Source of the DNA: Euptelea pleiosperma
Taxonomy: Eukaryota; Streptophyta; Magnoliopsida; Ranunculales; Eupteleaceae
Direction of reading: 5' to 3'
DNA length: 64,000 nt
Assembly (NCBI GenBank): GCA_035048495.1
Contig: CM068548.1
Span: forward strand, 7,801,464 to 7,865,463
Both the position numbers and the translations under genes were made by a program. The notes below the pieces were generated by a model. That model did no database searches. It was not told the DNA's origin and saw nothing but the letters and a program-made list of their open reading frames with translations. The stretch's first letter is position 1; every line of letters starts with the position of its first letter. Below, piece by piece: positions 1 to 11,568 of this stretch.

Positions 1-519
1 ATTTCCAACGAAATCAATTAGCTGAGACAAATCGAAGATCATGAAATCTAAAACACATATTTCAAAACTCCAACCAAACCAAACAGATAGGCGCAGGACT
101 AAACTCAATCAAAACTAAATTACCAGATCAAATCCAGATCTCAAAATGTACAAAAAGAATCAATTTTATTACACTGACCATTGATCTAACTCAATCAATC
201 ACACAAGTAATACATAAGGGCAAAAAGCCAATGTAGACAAAATCATGACCAGTGCAGATCAAATCAATCCACAAACGAGTACCAAAATTAATACATAAAT
301 AAAAAAATCGGAATATCATTAAATTAGAACAAAATCCATCGTAAACTCAATTAAAGAACAATCAAATCAAATCAAAACTAAGAAAATTAGAAAAAGAAAA
401 ACAGCACGATAAACTGAACTCAATCATCACTAACGGAATCTCTAATCGATAAAAAGATATCAAATCAATCACCAATCACAACCGAGGCAGATCAAATAAC
501 AGTGGAACAAAGGAAGAAC
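1..519 (-). other. Profilin intron 1 (partial, runs off left edge)
   Basis: This stretch lies directly downstream, on the minus strand, of the profilin exon 1 donor (GT at 519-518). It is AT-rich and holds no open frame resembling profilin exon 2, so the intron extends beyond the window. A long first intron is common in plant profilin genes. No repeat was recognised in it. Confidence 0.7.
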
Positions 520-642
520 CTGAGGGAATGAATCACTCTGGGCCCAAACGCTTCCATCGTGACCAATGATCGCAGCGGCCTTGAGATATTGGCCATCGAT
601 TTCGCACATCAGATGATCGTCGACGTATGTTTGCCACGACAT
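520..642 (-). CDS. PRF: Profilin, exon 1 only (partial gene)
   Basis: Profilin binds G-actin and poly-proline proteins such as formins and controls actin filament assembly in the cytosol. The ATG is at 642-640. The frame gives 41 residues starting [15 protein letters not shown] and ending in ...WAQSDSFPQ, followed at once by a GT donor (519-518). A 41-codon first exon ending in FPQ is the usual exon 1 of plant profilins, and the N-terminal actin/poly-proline binding helix with the conserved W3 is intact. The open frame upstream of the ATG is basic, low complexity and probably 5' UTR. Exons 2 and 3 lie outside the window to the left. Confidence in family is very high; isoform cannot be told. 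Confidence 0.95.
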
Positions 643-900
643 TTTCTTCTTCTCTCTCTTTCCTCTTTCTTCTCTGTGTTTTTTTGGTTTTCTACGACCT
701 CTCTTCTTTGTAAGACAAGTGATTGCAAGATAAATAGAGAGCGTGGCGACTCGCGAGGATGGATCTCTGATTTTCAAACGACCTCCAAATTCAACCCGAT
801 TTAATAAGTGTCGTACACGTCCGCCTTAATTTAAGCCGGAAAATATATGTGTAGAAGCCCCCGGTCAGCAAAGTTGCTGGCAGCCTGGCACAACATGAGC
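643..900 (-). promoter_or_regulatory. Profilin 5' UTR and proximal promoter
   Basis: Upstream of the profilin ATG on the minus strand is a purine-rich (AG) leader at about 643-700, typical of plant 5' UTRs, then ordinary sequence until the transposon nest that begins near 842. No TATA box was assigned with confidence. The usable promoter is short because mobile DNA starts about 250 bp from the start codon. Confidence 0.4.
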
Positions 901-1615
901 CAATGTTTTCATACCCGGACCGATCATCAATCCGGTGAAGGGCGGTTCACCGGGTCAGCAGTTCAACCGCCGGGTCGATCGGGTGAACCATTGTTGTAGA
1001 AAGCACAATAAAAGACGTATGGCTTCTCTTTGGTAAGTCTTACGGCTCAGGCTCCAGTTACCGCCCTAAAAATGACAGAGCCACGTGGCACACTCTTGGA
1101 GGAATCTGACCGTGTGGATGTTTGTCCAATCTCTAAGTGGACCTACAAACCAAAAATCAGCCTGATTAGTGATTTATAGGTGTTGAATTAGACTTATTTT
1201 CATGGGTTAATCTCAACTGTGGAATTTGAGCCGTATTTGAGGTACAAAGATCTAACGCCTAGAAATCACTAATAAGGCTGATTTTTGGTTTGTAGGTCCA
1301 CCTAGGGATTGACCAAACATCCATACGGTCAGAGTCCTCTAATAGTGTGCCACATGACTCATAGTTGTCCTGTAACCAGAGCCCCTCTCATTTTAGGGCG
1401 GTAACCGGAGCCCGGCCCTTTTGTTATTCAATAAGAGCTGGGTGAACCATTAAAACCTGTCTGAGTCAGCTGGGTCACAGACCCTTATTTTTTTTTTTTT
1501 TAGCAAATTGCTCAGTCGGGTTCAACCCAGCCCGGTTTTGTGACCGGATCAACCCACCCCGATTTTGTGACCAGGTCACCAGTTCGACCAGCCGGGTCCA
1601 AGTTTAATAACACTG
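901..1615. mobile_element. hAT-type non-autonomous element with nested insertion
   Basis: The ends are imperfect inverted repeats (left CAATGTTTTCATACCCGGAC, right complement CAGTGTTATTAAACTTGGAC). The 8-bp sequence ACATGAGC flanks both sides (893-900 and 1616-1623). An 8-bp duplication with CA..TG-type ends is the hAT signature. No coding frame remains. It is split by a MULE-type foldback at about 1044-1418 and is itself inserted in another foldback element that resumes at 1624. Confidence 0.8.
1044..1418. mobile_element. MULE-type foldback MITE, arm type 1 (nested)
   Basis: The two halves are inverted repeats of each other. The outer arm reads GGCTCCAGTTACCGCCCTAA on the left and its complement on the right; the inner core carries CACGTGGCACACTCTT, TATGGATGTTTG and ACCTACAAACCAAAAATCAG. 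The same outer arm occurs at 50833-51210. No clear target duplication is left on this copy. Confidence 0.7.
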
Positions 1616-1623
1616 ACATGAGC

Positions 1624-2690
1624 CACGTGACACACCCTTAGAAGACTTTGACCGTATGGATGTTTGGCCTATCTCTAGGCGGACCTACAGATTAAACATC
1701 AGCCTGATTAGTGATTTCAAACCTTTGGATCTTTGTACTCAATAATGCTCAATTAAAAATCAACCCATGAAAATGACTAATGTTTGGAAATCACTAATCA
1801 GGCAAATTTTTGGTCCGTCTGTTTTCTTTTTTTTAAACGATATGTCCATCTAGGGTTGGGCCAAACATCCATAAGCAGTGGCGGAGCCCAGGGAGGGGTC
1901 GGGGTTGCCTACCCTCAACTCTGAGATTTTGCCCATCCCAAAGTGGTCTCCAGTTTGAGCCACGCGCAACTCTCTTGCCTTGCCCACCCTCAAATGCTTG
2001 GCCAATCCTTTGGTGTACCACAGTATTTACTATGTTCAACACTCTTAGGGACCATTTACCGTATGGATGTTTGGCCCATCCCTAGGTGGACCTACAAACC
2101 AAAAATCAGCTTCATTAGTGATTTCAAACCTTTGGATCTAATTACCTCAAATAATGTTCAAATCCAATGGCTAAAGATTTTCCATAAAAAAGTCTAATTC
2201 AATGGTTAGAAATCACAAATCAGGCTGGTTTTTTATCTTAGGTCCTCGTAGGGATGGACTAAACATCTATACAGTCAGTGGTCTCTAAGAGTGTGCCACG
2301 TGGCCCATACTGTGGTTTGTCATCAACGTTGATGACGTCTATTGCAGCTTTACGCAAAAAAATTGGTACATCCAAGGTTGAAAGGAGATAACATACTAGG
2401 GGAATTACTGTTAAACGGATTATAACGGCCAGGGGCAAAAATGAAAAAAAAAAAGGCGGTGAAATTCAAAAGTTGAAAAAAATGGAATTTATGGAAAAAT
2501 AACAGATTTCAACGGAAAAAATGGTAACGGCCGTTAAAATGAAAAAAATGGCCTTTTTTATGTGTGAAAACGGTTTTTAGGGTAACGGGCTACTTTGCCC
2601 ACCCTTGAGCAAAATCCTGGCTTCGCCACTATCCATAAGGTCAGAAATATCTAAGAATATGCCCGATGGCTTATATTTTAGTACATATAG
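1624..2690. mobile_element. MULE-type foldback MITE split by two hAT insertions
   Basis: Core-family sequence (CACGTGACACACCC, TATGGATGTTTGGCC, AATCAGCCTGATTAGTGATT) runs 1624-1867, is cut by the hAT element at 1876-2631, and resumes at 2640 with the complementary end (GTCAGAAATATCTAAGAATATGCC). Its left end lies left of the 901-1615 hAT insertion. It is the oldest layer of the nest. Confidence 0.65.
1876..2631. mobile_element. hAT-type element (CAGTGGCGGAGCC ends), copy 1
   Basis: The left end is CAGTGGCGGAGCCC and the right end is the complement of TAGTGGCGAAGCC. The 8-bp duplication TCCATAAG is at 1868-1875 and 2632-2639. Inside are a foldback core (about 2041-2330) and a decayed TTATAACGG-type segment (about 2395-2590). 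The same composite, in the other orientation, is at 44725-45497, so the cargo moved with the element. It is non-autonomous. Confidence 0.85.
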
Positions 2691-2845
2691 TATCATAACA
2701 ATCTTCTCGAACTTTTTTTTATATTTTGACGACCATGATTCTTGTTTAGAATATGCCACATGGCTTATATTTTAGTACATACAGTATCATTACAATGTTC
2801 TCGAACTTTTTTTTTTATATTTTGACGACCATGAATCTTATTTAA
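2657..2845. repeat. Tandem duplication, period about 95 bp
   Basis: Two consecutive copies share ATGGCTTATATTTTAGTACA, TATCAT and a T-run followed by GACGACCATGA. The first copy begins near 2657 and the second near 2751. The repeat continues the end of the foldback element next to it. Confidence 0.7.
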
Positions 2846-5114
2846 TATGTCACATGGCTTGTAAGTTGCTAGGCTGGTGCTTCACATATTTGTTGCAGTC
2901 AAAGTTATCATGCAAAGGTACATAATGTCCTAAAGAGAGCGACCTAGTACATGCCTCATCTCACTTGGATTCGCACTCTACATGTCAAGTTACAAAATTT
3001 TGGAATGGAAATGAGAGAAACAAATGTTTCATATTAACTTCAATTAAACTCAATCTATTTATAGCAATTTTAGAATAACAATTTTTAGACGTTGTGACTT
3101 TATAGAGAAGGTTATCACTAAAATAATTTTAGTTTTATCATAATATGGACTCTTGCCTAACACCTATAGGCCCAATAGGTTGAGATAGGGCTTAATTGGA
3201 GTGCCAGTACATACATGGGCCAATTTGGGGTGGATAAGCTGAGTACAATGGATTTTTTCTGTATGTTCAAATATGCCAGGCCTCGTGGCCTAAGATTTGC
3301 TAGTATGTATTTTTCAGTTAAAGAAATGGGCATGCATAAATCCCAATTTAAGTTAATGAGCCAAGCTCTAGTAGTAGACGTATATAAGTAATCAAATAAA
3401 TTTTTTCTTGATTATAATTTTAAAAAATAAGCTTTTTGACCATTTTTTGTAGCCCGTAAAGCCCATAAAAGTTTGCATAATTTGAAATTAGGAACTCATA
3501 TATATGCTAAATTGTTAATAAGATATTTGGGTGATCAATGTTACTATTTTTTGAAATTTGAACAAGGTACATCTTATAGGATGTATCCTCCAATAAGATG
3601 ATCATACTTATACTACAATTATTCTTATTCGAAATGAGTAAATGCTACAACGATTAAGGTCCACAAATCTTACACCATTTAGTAGATGTCTCACATGTGA
3701 ACTACATGTGCTTTTAGACGAGATCGTTTAACTAAGTTTTCTTGTTGCATTATCAATATTCATAGTTTTACACACTAAAAATACTGTTTTCTTCCTTGAC
3801 CTTTTTTTTTTATGATTCCTACTTAGGAACTTAAAAAATTTTGAGTCTCCTTTTAGACAAACTAGTTGGATTGTTATATTAAATGAGTATTTGTTTAAAA
3901 TTCTCCCATACTTGTTTTCTTTAAAATTCTTCTATTGGGATAATTTTGGATCTATTAGAAATTAACACTTTAATAATGTTTTAGAAAAGGTGCGACAACA
4001 TTTTAAAACGTTTTAATTAAAAATTGTAACATGTTAAAATCACCAAAATTTCGAAGGACTTTTGTATAAAAAGATAGGTAAATTATTTAGAACCCACATC
4101 CGAGTCCAATCTGGCCTGGCCTATCGTTCATGCATACGTATGTGTTTTTAGTAGTGACATTTGTGTCCATGGGGCATAAAAGTGGGAAGCCAATCGGCTC
4201 CATCCTTTATGTCCAACCTTTACCTATAAAACCTCAAAATTTTTAATTTTTTAAGCAATGTGAGACTAAAGTTTCATAAAAAAAATATGCATAACACTAA
4301 TATAACTGGCTTCAAACTTTTTCTTTAATTTCATTCAAAAATTTATTAAGTTTGCAAAGTGTACAAGGAAGAAACATAAGTAAAAAAAGCAACAAAACCA
4401 ATATGTCAAAGGTTTAAAACTTTTAGACCACAAAATGCTTTCTAAATAAAACTATAATAAAACTTTAAAAAATAACAATCTCCCATGTGAATGAAAATTA
4501 AAATAAAAATAATATTAAAGTACAATAGAAGAATTGTGCATGGGCAACGATGTCATTCAACTTGAACATTTGCTTATTATAATTCTATAGGGTATACTAG
4601 TTGCCCAATGAACTTTTGTCTTGAACTATTCAGCTTTAAAATATAAATTGAAACAATAAATTATATACACAACTTTTTCGAAACTAAGTCAAGTTCTTAT
4701 AGTTGTGTTCATTTTGGCCATGACATTATTAAATATTCCTGAGTCCTTTAGAGAATCAACTTTAATTTTCATAGGAAGCGGCCTCACTTCCACATTATAT
4801 AGATATTTTTATCTAGAGCGTCGTGTATCACAATGCTCTATTGAACTTATAGTTATAGAAAATATTAAAAGTCATTAAACTCAGCCTCTTTTTGATACAT
4901 ATAATACTATAATATCATAGGGAAGAGAGTGGAATAATATTCTAAAATAGGACCCCCACAAACCATTCTAATAATTTATTTTCTTATTAAATTTAGATAA
5001 TGAGATCTCTAGTCACATAACTTGAGTTTCTATTATCGATATTTATTTATGTATGCTTAAACTTCATCCCCCCTAGACAGTTTAGACTAGATTTTTAGTT
5101 AATCAATTAATTAA
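2846..5114. other. AT-rich intergenic sequence without recognised features
   Basis: Both strands are broken by frequent stops and no protein family could be read. Composition resembles the degenerate retroelement DNA to the right (Ty1-copia at 6.1-7.0 kb), so it may be decayed retrotransposon flank, but nothing in it proves that. Confidence 0.4.
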
Positions 5115-6085
5115 GGGAGCTCGTATATTTGCACACCCCATTTTCTATCCCCATGGACTAGGGGTGTCAATTTTACCCATTTAACCTAGAACCGAAAACA
5201 CCGATTCTAGTTCACATTTTTGGGAACCGATTAAAAAGTAACCGGAATCAGAACCGGAACCGAACCGACAATAACGGTTCCGGTTCTGGGTAGCCTAATA
5301 TGGAACCGAAACCAATAAGAACCGGAACAGAACCGATAAAAACCGGTACCAATAAATAAATATAGTGTAAATATTCTAATATTCTCAAGATTTGGCTCAA
5401 TATACCCGGAACCGGAACTGGACCCGACATAAATACATAATCGGTTCCGGTTCCAGATCCATCACTTTGAGAATCGAAACCGTTAAGGAACCGAACCGAT
5501 AAGAATCGGAACCGATTGTTTCGGTTCTGGTCACCTTAGGAACTGAACCGGAACCGACCCGTTGACACTTCTACCGTGGACTCCTAGTTGGGGCACACCC
5601 CAAAAAGAGAGATCTCTCTAAAACTTGGCTGACCGATGACCATCACTGACAACCCACAAAATAAGCCACATGGCACATTTTTAGCGGACACTGGCCGTAT
5701 AGATATTTGACCAATCTATAGGTGGACCTGATGCAAACCAAAATCAACTTGATTAGTAATTTCCAAGCGTTGAATGGAGCCATTTCATGGGTTGATTTAA
5801 CCGTGGGAATTTGAGCATTATCAACCAATAATTTGGGGTACAAGTTCGAAAGGTTTGAAATCATTAATCAGGTTGATTTTTTGTTTGTCGATCCACTTAG
5901 GGATTGGCCAAACATCCATACGGTTAGTGTCCTCTAAAAATATACCACGTGGCTCATTTTGTGAGGCAATCAGTGACCGTCGCCAGTGAGACAAGTTTTA
6001 GAGAGAGAGATCTCTTTTTGGGTGTGCCTCGACTAGGAGTCCACGGGGATAGGAAATGGGGTGTGCAAATATGAGCTCCCTTACT
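5115..6085. mobile_element. Large foldback element with core plus a different outer arm
   Basis: The left arm (GGGAGCTCGTATATTTGCAC, CCCATTTTCTATCCCC, CTCCTAGTTGGGGCACACCC, AGAGAGATCTCTCT) returns as the complement at about 5995-6083. Between the arms is the same core as the other foldbacks (CCACATGGCACATTTTTAG, GATTAGTAATTTCCAAGCGT). It is interrupted by a hAT MITE at 5159-5573. No clean target duplication was found. Confidence 0.65.
5159..5573. mobile_element. hAT-type MITE (TAGGGGTGTCAA ends)
   Basis: The ends are TAGGGGTGTCAA and its near complement TTGACACTTCTA. Flanks are CCATGGAC (5151-5158) and CCGTGGAC (5574-5581), an 8-bp duplication with one mismatch. The interior is made of short inverted and direct repeats of GGTTCCGGTTC and GAACCGAACCG type. 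No coding capacity. Confidence 0.8.
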
Positions 6086-6099
6086 TAAAGGATTTGCTA

Positions 6100-7010
6100 A
6101 GTTATTTTTTTTACTTTACATAATCAATAGAAAATGATCTCATCTCTTTTAACCATTGTCTCACAATATTACATTTATGGCGTATATGTCTAGAATTTCA
6201 ATTATATAAATTATCATGGGTCCTTAGTATAGCAACTTAGCTATCATAATAAATAAGTACATCGTGCACTAGTTTAAACTATAATTCTATATCCATATAT
6301 AAGAAAATGCTTTAGTTATTCTGTTTTCTCTTAAACTTTATTAAAAAACTATAAATTCTGATTTCATAGTAGATCAGGCTAAATATGTTTATTTAGTAGA
6401 TTAGCAAGACACTACATCTCTTCTCTAAGTGCAGATACATCTCTATTAGATATCTCTTATAGTTAATACAATAGTTTAAAGTATATTTTAAATATCTTAA
6501 TACCCTTATTAGAGCATTTCAATGCTCATTATCTAGGATTGCTAGTACATCTACTAAGTCTACATGTCATATTAGTAATATCTGATCTAGTACAATTCAT
6601 AATCGATTTACAAAGACTATCTATCACTCTAGAATATTCTAGTTGAGAAACTTTAGTACCTACATATTTTTTTAAACTACTATTACGATCAAAAAATATC
6701 TTAGTAGGTAACAATTATATTAATCAAATTTTTTAAGTACTTCCTCTATATAATATGATTGAGTAAGAATTATCTTTTATTACTTTTTTTTTATAATTTT
6801 GATACTCAAGAGAACATCGGCATTACCAATATATTTTATGCAAAAATTATTTATTAAGAATTTCTTAGTATTTTTAACTACTTGCCAATGACTAACATGT
6901 ACAACATACAAACAAATAATAACTCTCGAATTACGGTTAAACATATTACAAATACATTTATCTACCTTACCAACTTAATATTCATTTAAAGTTAATATAT
7001 TATCAATTTG
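6100..7010 (-). pseudogene. Ty1-copia pol remnant (reverse transcriptase to RNase H)
   Basis: Read on the minus strand from about 7000 down, scattered frames give copia landmarks in the right order: VDKC..., then the RT segment VIICLYV where the catalytic YVDD is lost, VVK.TK.FL, then at 6714-6529 VSQLEYSRVIDSL and SDITNMTCRLSRCTSNPR, then SRHIRHKCNIVRQ and SIDYVK near 6110-6250 from RNase H. Many stops and frameshifts make it inactive. LTRs could not be assigned. The order and motifs are direct observation; the family call rests on the known copia RT-RNase H layout. Confidence 0.8.
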
Positions 7011-9119
7011 TATGCTACTATTTCGGAGCATAGTTAACAAATCTCTATTTAAAATTTGACTTTTTGAAAAAAAATATTTCAAATCATACTACTGATTTTC
7101 AAAATATCGTTAAAAAAATACAAGATATTCAATAATCTAAAACGACTCCATAATTTTAAAATTTTTAAACAATCTCGTGAATAAATCTTATTCTTATTTT
7201 CAAATTAAAGAATGTTTATTTATTTATAATATATTCACTAATTTTTATGTTTAAAAAAAAATTAGAAAAGATTAACGGATAAATACACATTCAAAGACCT
7301 TGATAAATGAGAAATAATTTTAAAAATTATTGGTGGCGTTTGTTAAAAAAATGTTCAGCACTTAAAGCCTAAAGTGGTTAAAATAAGTGATGATTGCTTA
7401 ACGTGGTTGAAACTAACAAAAATCTATTTAGTAAAGATCTAGAATGTCTGAAAACTTAATATAAAGGTACAATATGGATTATAAAACGTTTAGAAAGATA
7501 GTTTTGTCCTAATTTTATAAAGATAATTGAACTAAGAGAGTATTATGGATATTTAAGCAAGAATCTTAAAATCTCTTTTGAAAATGCTCTTGCGTCGTAA
7601 TGTTTGAATATTACTTTTCACTTTTTTCAATGATTTTGTTGATAAGTGCTAAAATTAAATTATTTACCATATGTCACTTAATCATCGAAATCACTGAATT
7701 TAAGCCCATTCTGACTTAAGTTCTGAGAATTTTTTTTACCAAACGCCATTAGTGTTAGTTATATTACTTAGATTTAAGAGAAATATCATATAATTTTGGT
7801 TTTATTATAATTTTAGACTAAAAAAGTATTAAACCTGAAGTCCTCAATCATCTATCTTTTGACGTTCTCATCTTTTTTTACTGCTTTTAACCAAGTCGTT
7901 TTAAACTTGCATTTTTTATTGGGTGAATTTTTACTGCTGCACGATTTGCTAATTATGTTTAGGACTTTGTTTGAGGTCATATAAAGACTTTTTAAGTGTA
8001 CACATTTTCTATATAAACTTTTGGCAACAAGGCCTTCAGGTTGATTTATATATTTTTTTTCTTCTACTTCATAATTTAAAAAAAGTAGTTTTAATATCCA
8101 TTTAAAATAATTCTAGGTTATAAATTAAGGTTAAAGCTATTAACATTATAATTGAAGTTATTCAAGTAACTAGAGAGTATTTGTAAAAAAAAAAATCAAT
8201 ACCCTCTTTTCATTTATAGTCCTTAACAACTAATTAAACTAGGGTTATATTAATCAATTGACCGATCAACTTTTAGTTTATTTTTAAAGATTCATTTATA
8301 GCTTAATGATTAACTTGGGGGTAGATCAACTAACTCCCAGGTGTTAGTACTCATTATAGATTCAATTTTACTATTGATAGTTACTCTCTAGATCAAATGA
8401 AGCATCAGTAGGGGCCATAACATCATTAAATGTTGTTGGATCATCTTCTACTAAATACATCTTCAGCAAAATTTATTTGGATCTGCACATATTTTCATTT
8501 ATCTTGGATCTTTTCATCAAGGTAGAACTTGACTATATGTTCTAGTTTTCCTTATACTTCTTCAACTTCGACTTGGATTTTTGTTCTTACACATATTTTT
8601 CTTATGATTAAATATATTGTGGGGGAAAATATATGATCGTATCCCATACAATCTTCGAGGTAAAAACGATTTGTATCTTGAGGTAGAATTGATAGGTGTA
8701 GAGAATCTGAAGCTTGATGATTCGGATGTCTCCTTGCTGCAATCGGTGAGGTAACTTCTTCAGGAACGGCGGTGGTGCACATGTTGACAATGCTCCGACG
8801 ATCAAGTCAGTATCCAAAAAGTCTTGTTAATATTAAATCAGGAGATCAAGATCCTTTTCTCAGTCCACAACGTATGTGTTGTCAAATGGACCAAAAAATG
8901 TACTATGTAGAGCCACTCATCAACTGCATTGAGATGATGAGTGGATTTTAGATGAAAATGTACTAAGTGTATTTGTGGTAGTACAGACCAATAAGTCCCC
9001 TATATAATTTGATACTTTTAGATGAAAAGGTTTTAAATTTATTTTTCCATCCTTACTTTCGTGAAATACTAATAATATCCTTCAGTCAAACATTTGAAAT
9101 GATTTTGAATAAGGGCTGA
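7011..9119. other. AT-rich intergenic sequence, no gene recognised
   Basis: No open frame on either strand reads as a known family. The part at 8380-8830 is less AT-rich and may be flanking retroelement sequence. Short frames there show no conserved motif. Confidence 0.4.
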
Positions 9120-9139
9120 GTGCACAGTATACTACATAC

Positions 9140-9390
9140 TTGTGCCAACCATCACTCGATCCTCTCCCATCACGTCGGCCATTTTCTTCCATTTTTCATC
9201 ACTTTCCCTCAATTCTTTTTGCTAGATACCTTTGATTTATCTCCTTATCTTCCTCCATTCCATTCCTCTTTCCTCCATTTCTGTGTAGAATATAGACAAT
9301 GAACCATATAAGTCCATTTCTCCCTCCATTTCTCTATTGGTGGAACTGGAAAATAGATCCATACATACCATCCGTGAAGAAGTAATTTAA
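9140..9390. repeat. Direct duplication, left copy (partner 10060-10265)
   Basis: Both copies are pyrimidine-rich and share, in order, CATTTTT/CACTTTC, CAATTCTT, TTTATCTCCTT, CTTCCTCCATT, TGTAGAAT, CCATTTCTC and CCATCC/CATGAAGAAG. Divergence is considerable. A foldback MITE (9392-9897) lies between them. No coding sense in either copy. Confidence 0.6.
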
Positions 9391-9391
9391 G

Positions 9392-9897
9392 GCTTTGTTT
9401 GGTAACACATCTTCAACCAAAGACGCGTGTCTTGAAGGTCCACGTCTTCAAAGTACATACCTTTAAAGATCAAGACTGACATTTGGTTCTACATGACCAT
9501 GTGAGACTCACATAAGAACAAATGTTGATAGATCGCACAGGCCCAACATAAGAATAAAGATCGATAGTTCGTGTGAGTTGCACATAATAACTAGAGTTGA
9601 TAAATCATGTTAGCCCCACATGTTAATGCGGTCGATCCATCATCTGTGGGTCCCATATAATAGACGGGCATCGATGATAGATCATACATGTGCTATATGT
9701 CAAGTGGGAAACGCATTGGTAGGCTAAGCCCATTAGGGGTGGAGAGTGAACCTTCAAAGTACATGCGTCTTCGAAGACTCAAGAGGGGAGGTGAACCTTC
9801 GAAGGTTCATTTTCGCGCGTCTTCAAGGTCTACTGTGTCAATGTGACATACACCTTCAGCTAAGACGCACGTCGAATGTGCACTACCAAACACAGCC
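9392..9897. mobile_element. Foldback MITE with TTTGTTTGGTAAC ends
   Basis: The left end GGCTTTGTTTGGTAACACAT is matched by the complement CACTACCAAACACAGCC at the right. Internal arms repeat CTTCAAAGTACAT and CGTCTTCAAGGTC in both orientations. A second member with the same ends is at 60290-61319. Ends of the form TGTTTGGTA are common in plant MITEs. No clear duplication. Confidence 0.7.
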
Positions 9898-10059
9898 AAA
9901 GCTCCAAGGAAGATAAAATACCTACAAACACAAGAGTTTTAATTGTGGCATTTACAATAGTTCATTTAAAATGTGAAGGAAAACTATAAAATGTCGAAGA
10001 TAAGTTCCCAAACTTTGATAATTCATATTGTTAGTTGTAGTGTAAGATATTCGATAGCA

Positions 10060-10265
10060 TCTATGATGGCTCTTTCCTTCCATTTTTTCCACTTTCTCTC
10101 CAATTCTTACTAGGGACTGTTCGTTTATCTCCTTCTCTTCCTCCATTTCATTTCTCTTTCCCTTTCATTTATCTGTAGAATGTAGATGAAGAACCTTACC
10201 AGTCCATTTCTCTTTTGAAGCTGGACTAACAGATCTGTACTATCCATGAAGAAGAAGTCGTTGAA
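10060..10265. repeat. Direct duplication, right copy (partner 9140-9390)
   Basis: See the left copy for shared blocks. From here to 11003 nothing else was recognised except ordinary AT-rich DNA. Confidence 0.55.
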
Positions 10266-11012
10266 AGTTCCATTTCTTTTGTTCTCTTTCCTAAAACTTT
10301 CTTCTAACAAAATAGAAGTTCTTTGTGAATAAACTCTTTGTATCTGTACTTTCCTAACAAGGATAGGAAAGAGAGCCAAGAGAATAACACTTCAAAATGA
10401 AATTACTCTTAATTTTTCTTTCACTTGTACTTCAATGGAATCTAATTTAACCATCTGAAATTTGACTAGAAGTTTGTCCTCTGTTAATGTAGTTTTCTTC
10501 TTAAACTCCATTTCTGTTTATGCTTCACACTGACTTTTAAGATCTAACAATCCTTAATATTTTTTTTCTTGAATAATCTCTACAATTCATTACTTAAACC
10601 TCATTATGATGGCCATGTTGCTTGTCCATGGAGATCAATTACCAATTTCAGTTGCATAATTAAGATCAAATAAATAGCTTGACCGAATAAGATATTCTCA
10701 TTCAATTTGGAATTAGAACTTGTAGTTTCAAACTCTTAGGCCTTGTCTTGTTGGCTTCCTCATGTCTAACTCAAGTTTGAGTTTAGATTTCCATCTGTTT
10801 TGCTTTAGTCTTTGCAACTGAGCTTGATTGTAGTATCAAAGTTCTCTACAATATACTCTGTAAATTGGTTGAACCATTACCGTCTACGTTCTTCATGGAA
10901 ATTGACCGGAGTGTTCAATTGGCAAGATAAGAGTATGTGAATTTTAGATGAACCAAGAAGGTCAAGAACGAAGAAGGTTTGTTCACTGGAACTCAAAAAC
11001 GATTTCAAAATT

Positions 11013-11100
11013 CGGAAAATTTCTTAAACGAAAACTAATTTTAATGTATTTACAAAAACAAAAATAACTTTTGAAAATTTACCAAAAAAGTAACTAAACG
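11013..11100 (+). repeat. MULE left terminal inverted repeat
   Basis: 88 bp beginning CGGAAAATTTCTTAAAC. It pairs with the complement of 18728-18815 and is preceded by TTCAAAATT. Confidence 0.93.
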
Positions 11101-11260
11101 CACTTTCAAAGAACGTCTGTCAGTCGAAAGACGCTTGACAGACATCTGACAGACGCTCTTTGAAAGAGTGTTTATTAACGCACTTTGAAAGTACGTTTTA
11201 TCCTAACAGATGCTTTTTTTAAAAACGTCTGTCAGGGTTAAACATACTTTCAAAGTACAT
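11101..11260. repeat. MULE subterminal repeats
   Basis: Short motifs of the type CGCACTTTCAAAGAACG, GACGCTTGACAGACATCTGA and ACGCACTTTGAAAGTACG recur here. Related motifs (AACGCACTTTGAAAAAACG, ACGTGCTTTGAACGAAC) occur at 18530-18725 next to the other end. Clustered subterminal motifs of this kind are often transposase-binding sites in plant elements; that role is inferred. Confidence 0.55.
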
Positions 11261-11410
11261 TTTCTCTCGCCCTTTTCCCCTCCTATCCCGCCATTTTTGC
11301 GCTTCTTCGGCGATGAACTCTCCCTCTTCCGCCCTCTTCCGCCAGTTTTCGCCCTTACGCGTGCACCTCCCTCCGATTTAGCTTCCAACCTTCGGATCTT
11401 TTCAACAAGT
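11258..11410. other. GC-rich segment inside the MULE (possible captured host DNA)
   Basis: About 150 bp of C- and G-rich sequence (CTCGCCCTTTTCCCC..., CCCTCTTCCGCC) stands out against AT-rich surroundings. An open frame crosses it but no family was recognised. MULEs often acquire host gene pieces (Pack-MULEs), which is one explanation; a 5' leader of the element is another. Confidence 0.3.
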
Positions 11411-11568
11411 ATTTTGCAATTTTTTTCCCCTTGTTTTTTTTTTTTTTTGGTGTGGGATAAACATCCATGTGCCCTATGGGCCTAGCTGACAGTGGTGGAC
11501 AAAAATCGTGCTTCCGCGTTTCAAAAGTTTCAGTCATACCATGATACATCTTTTTCATTTTTTTTTGT

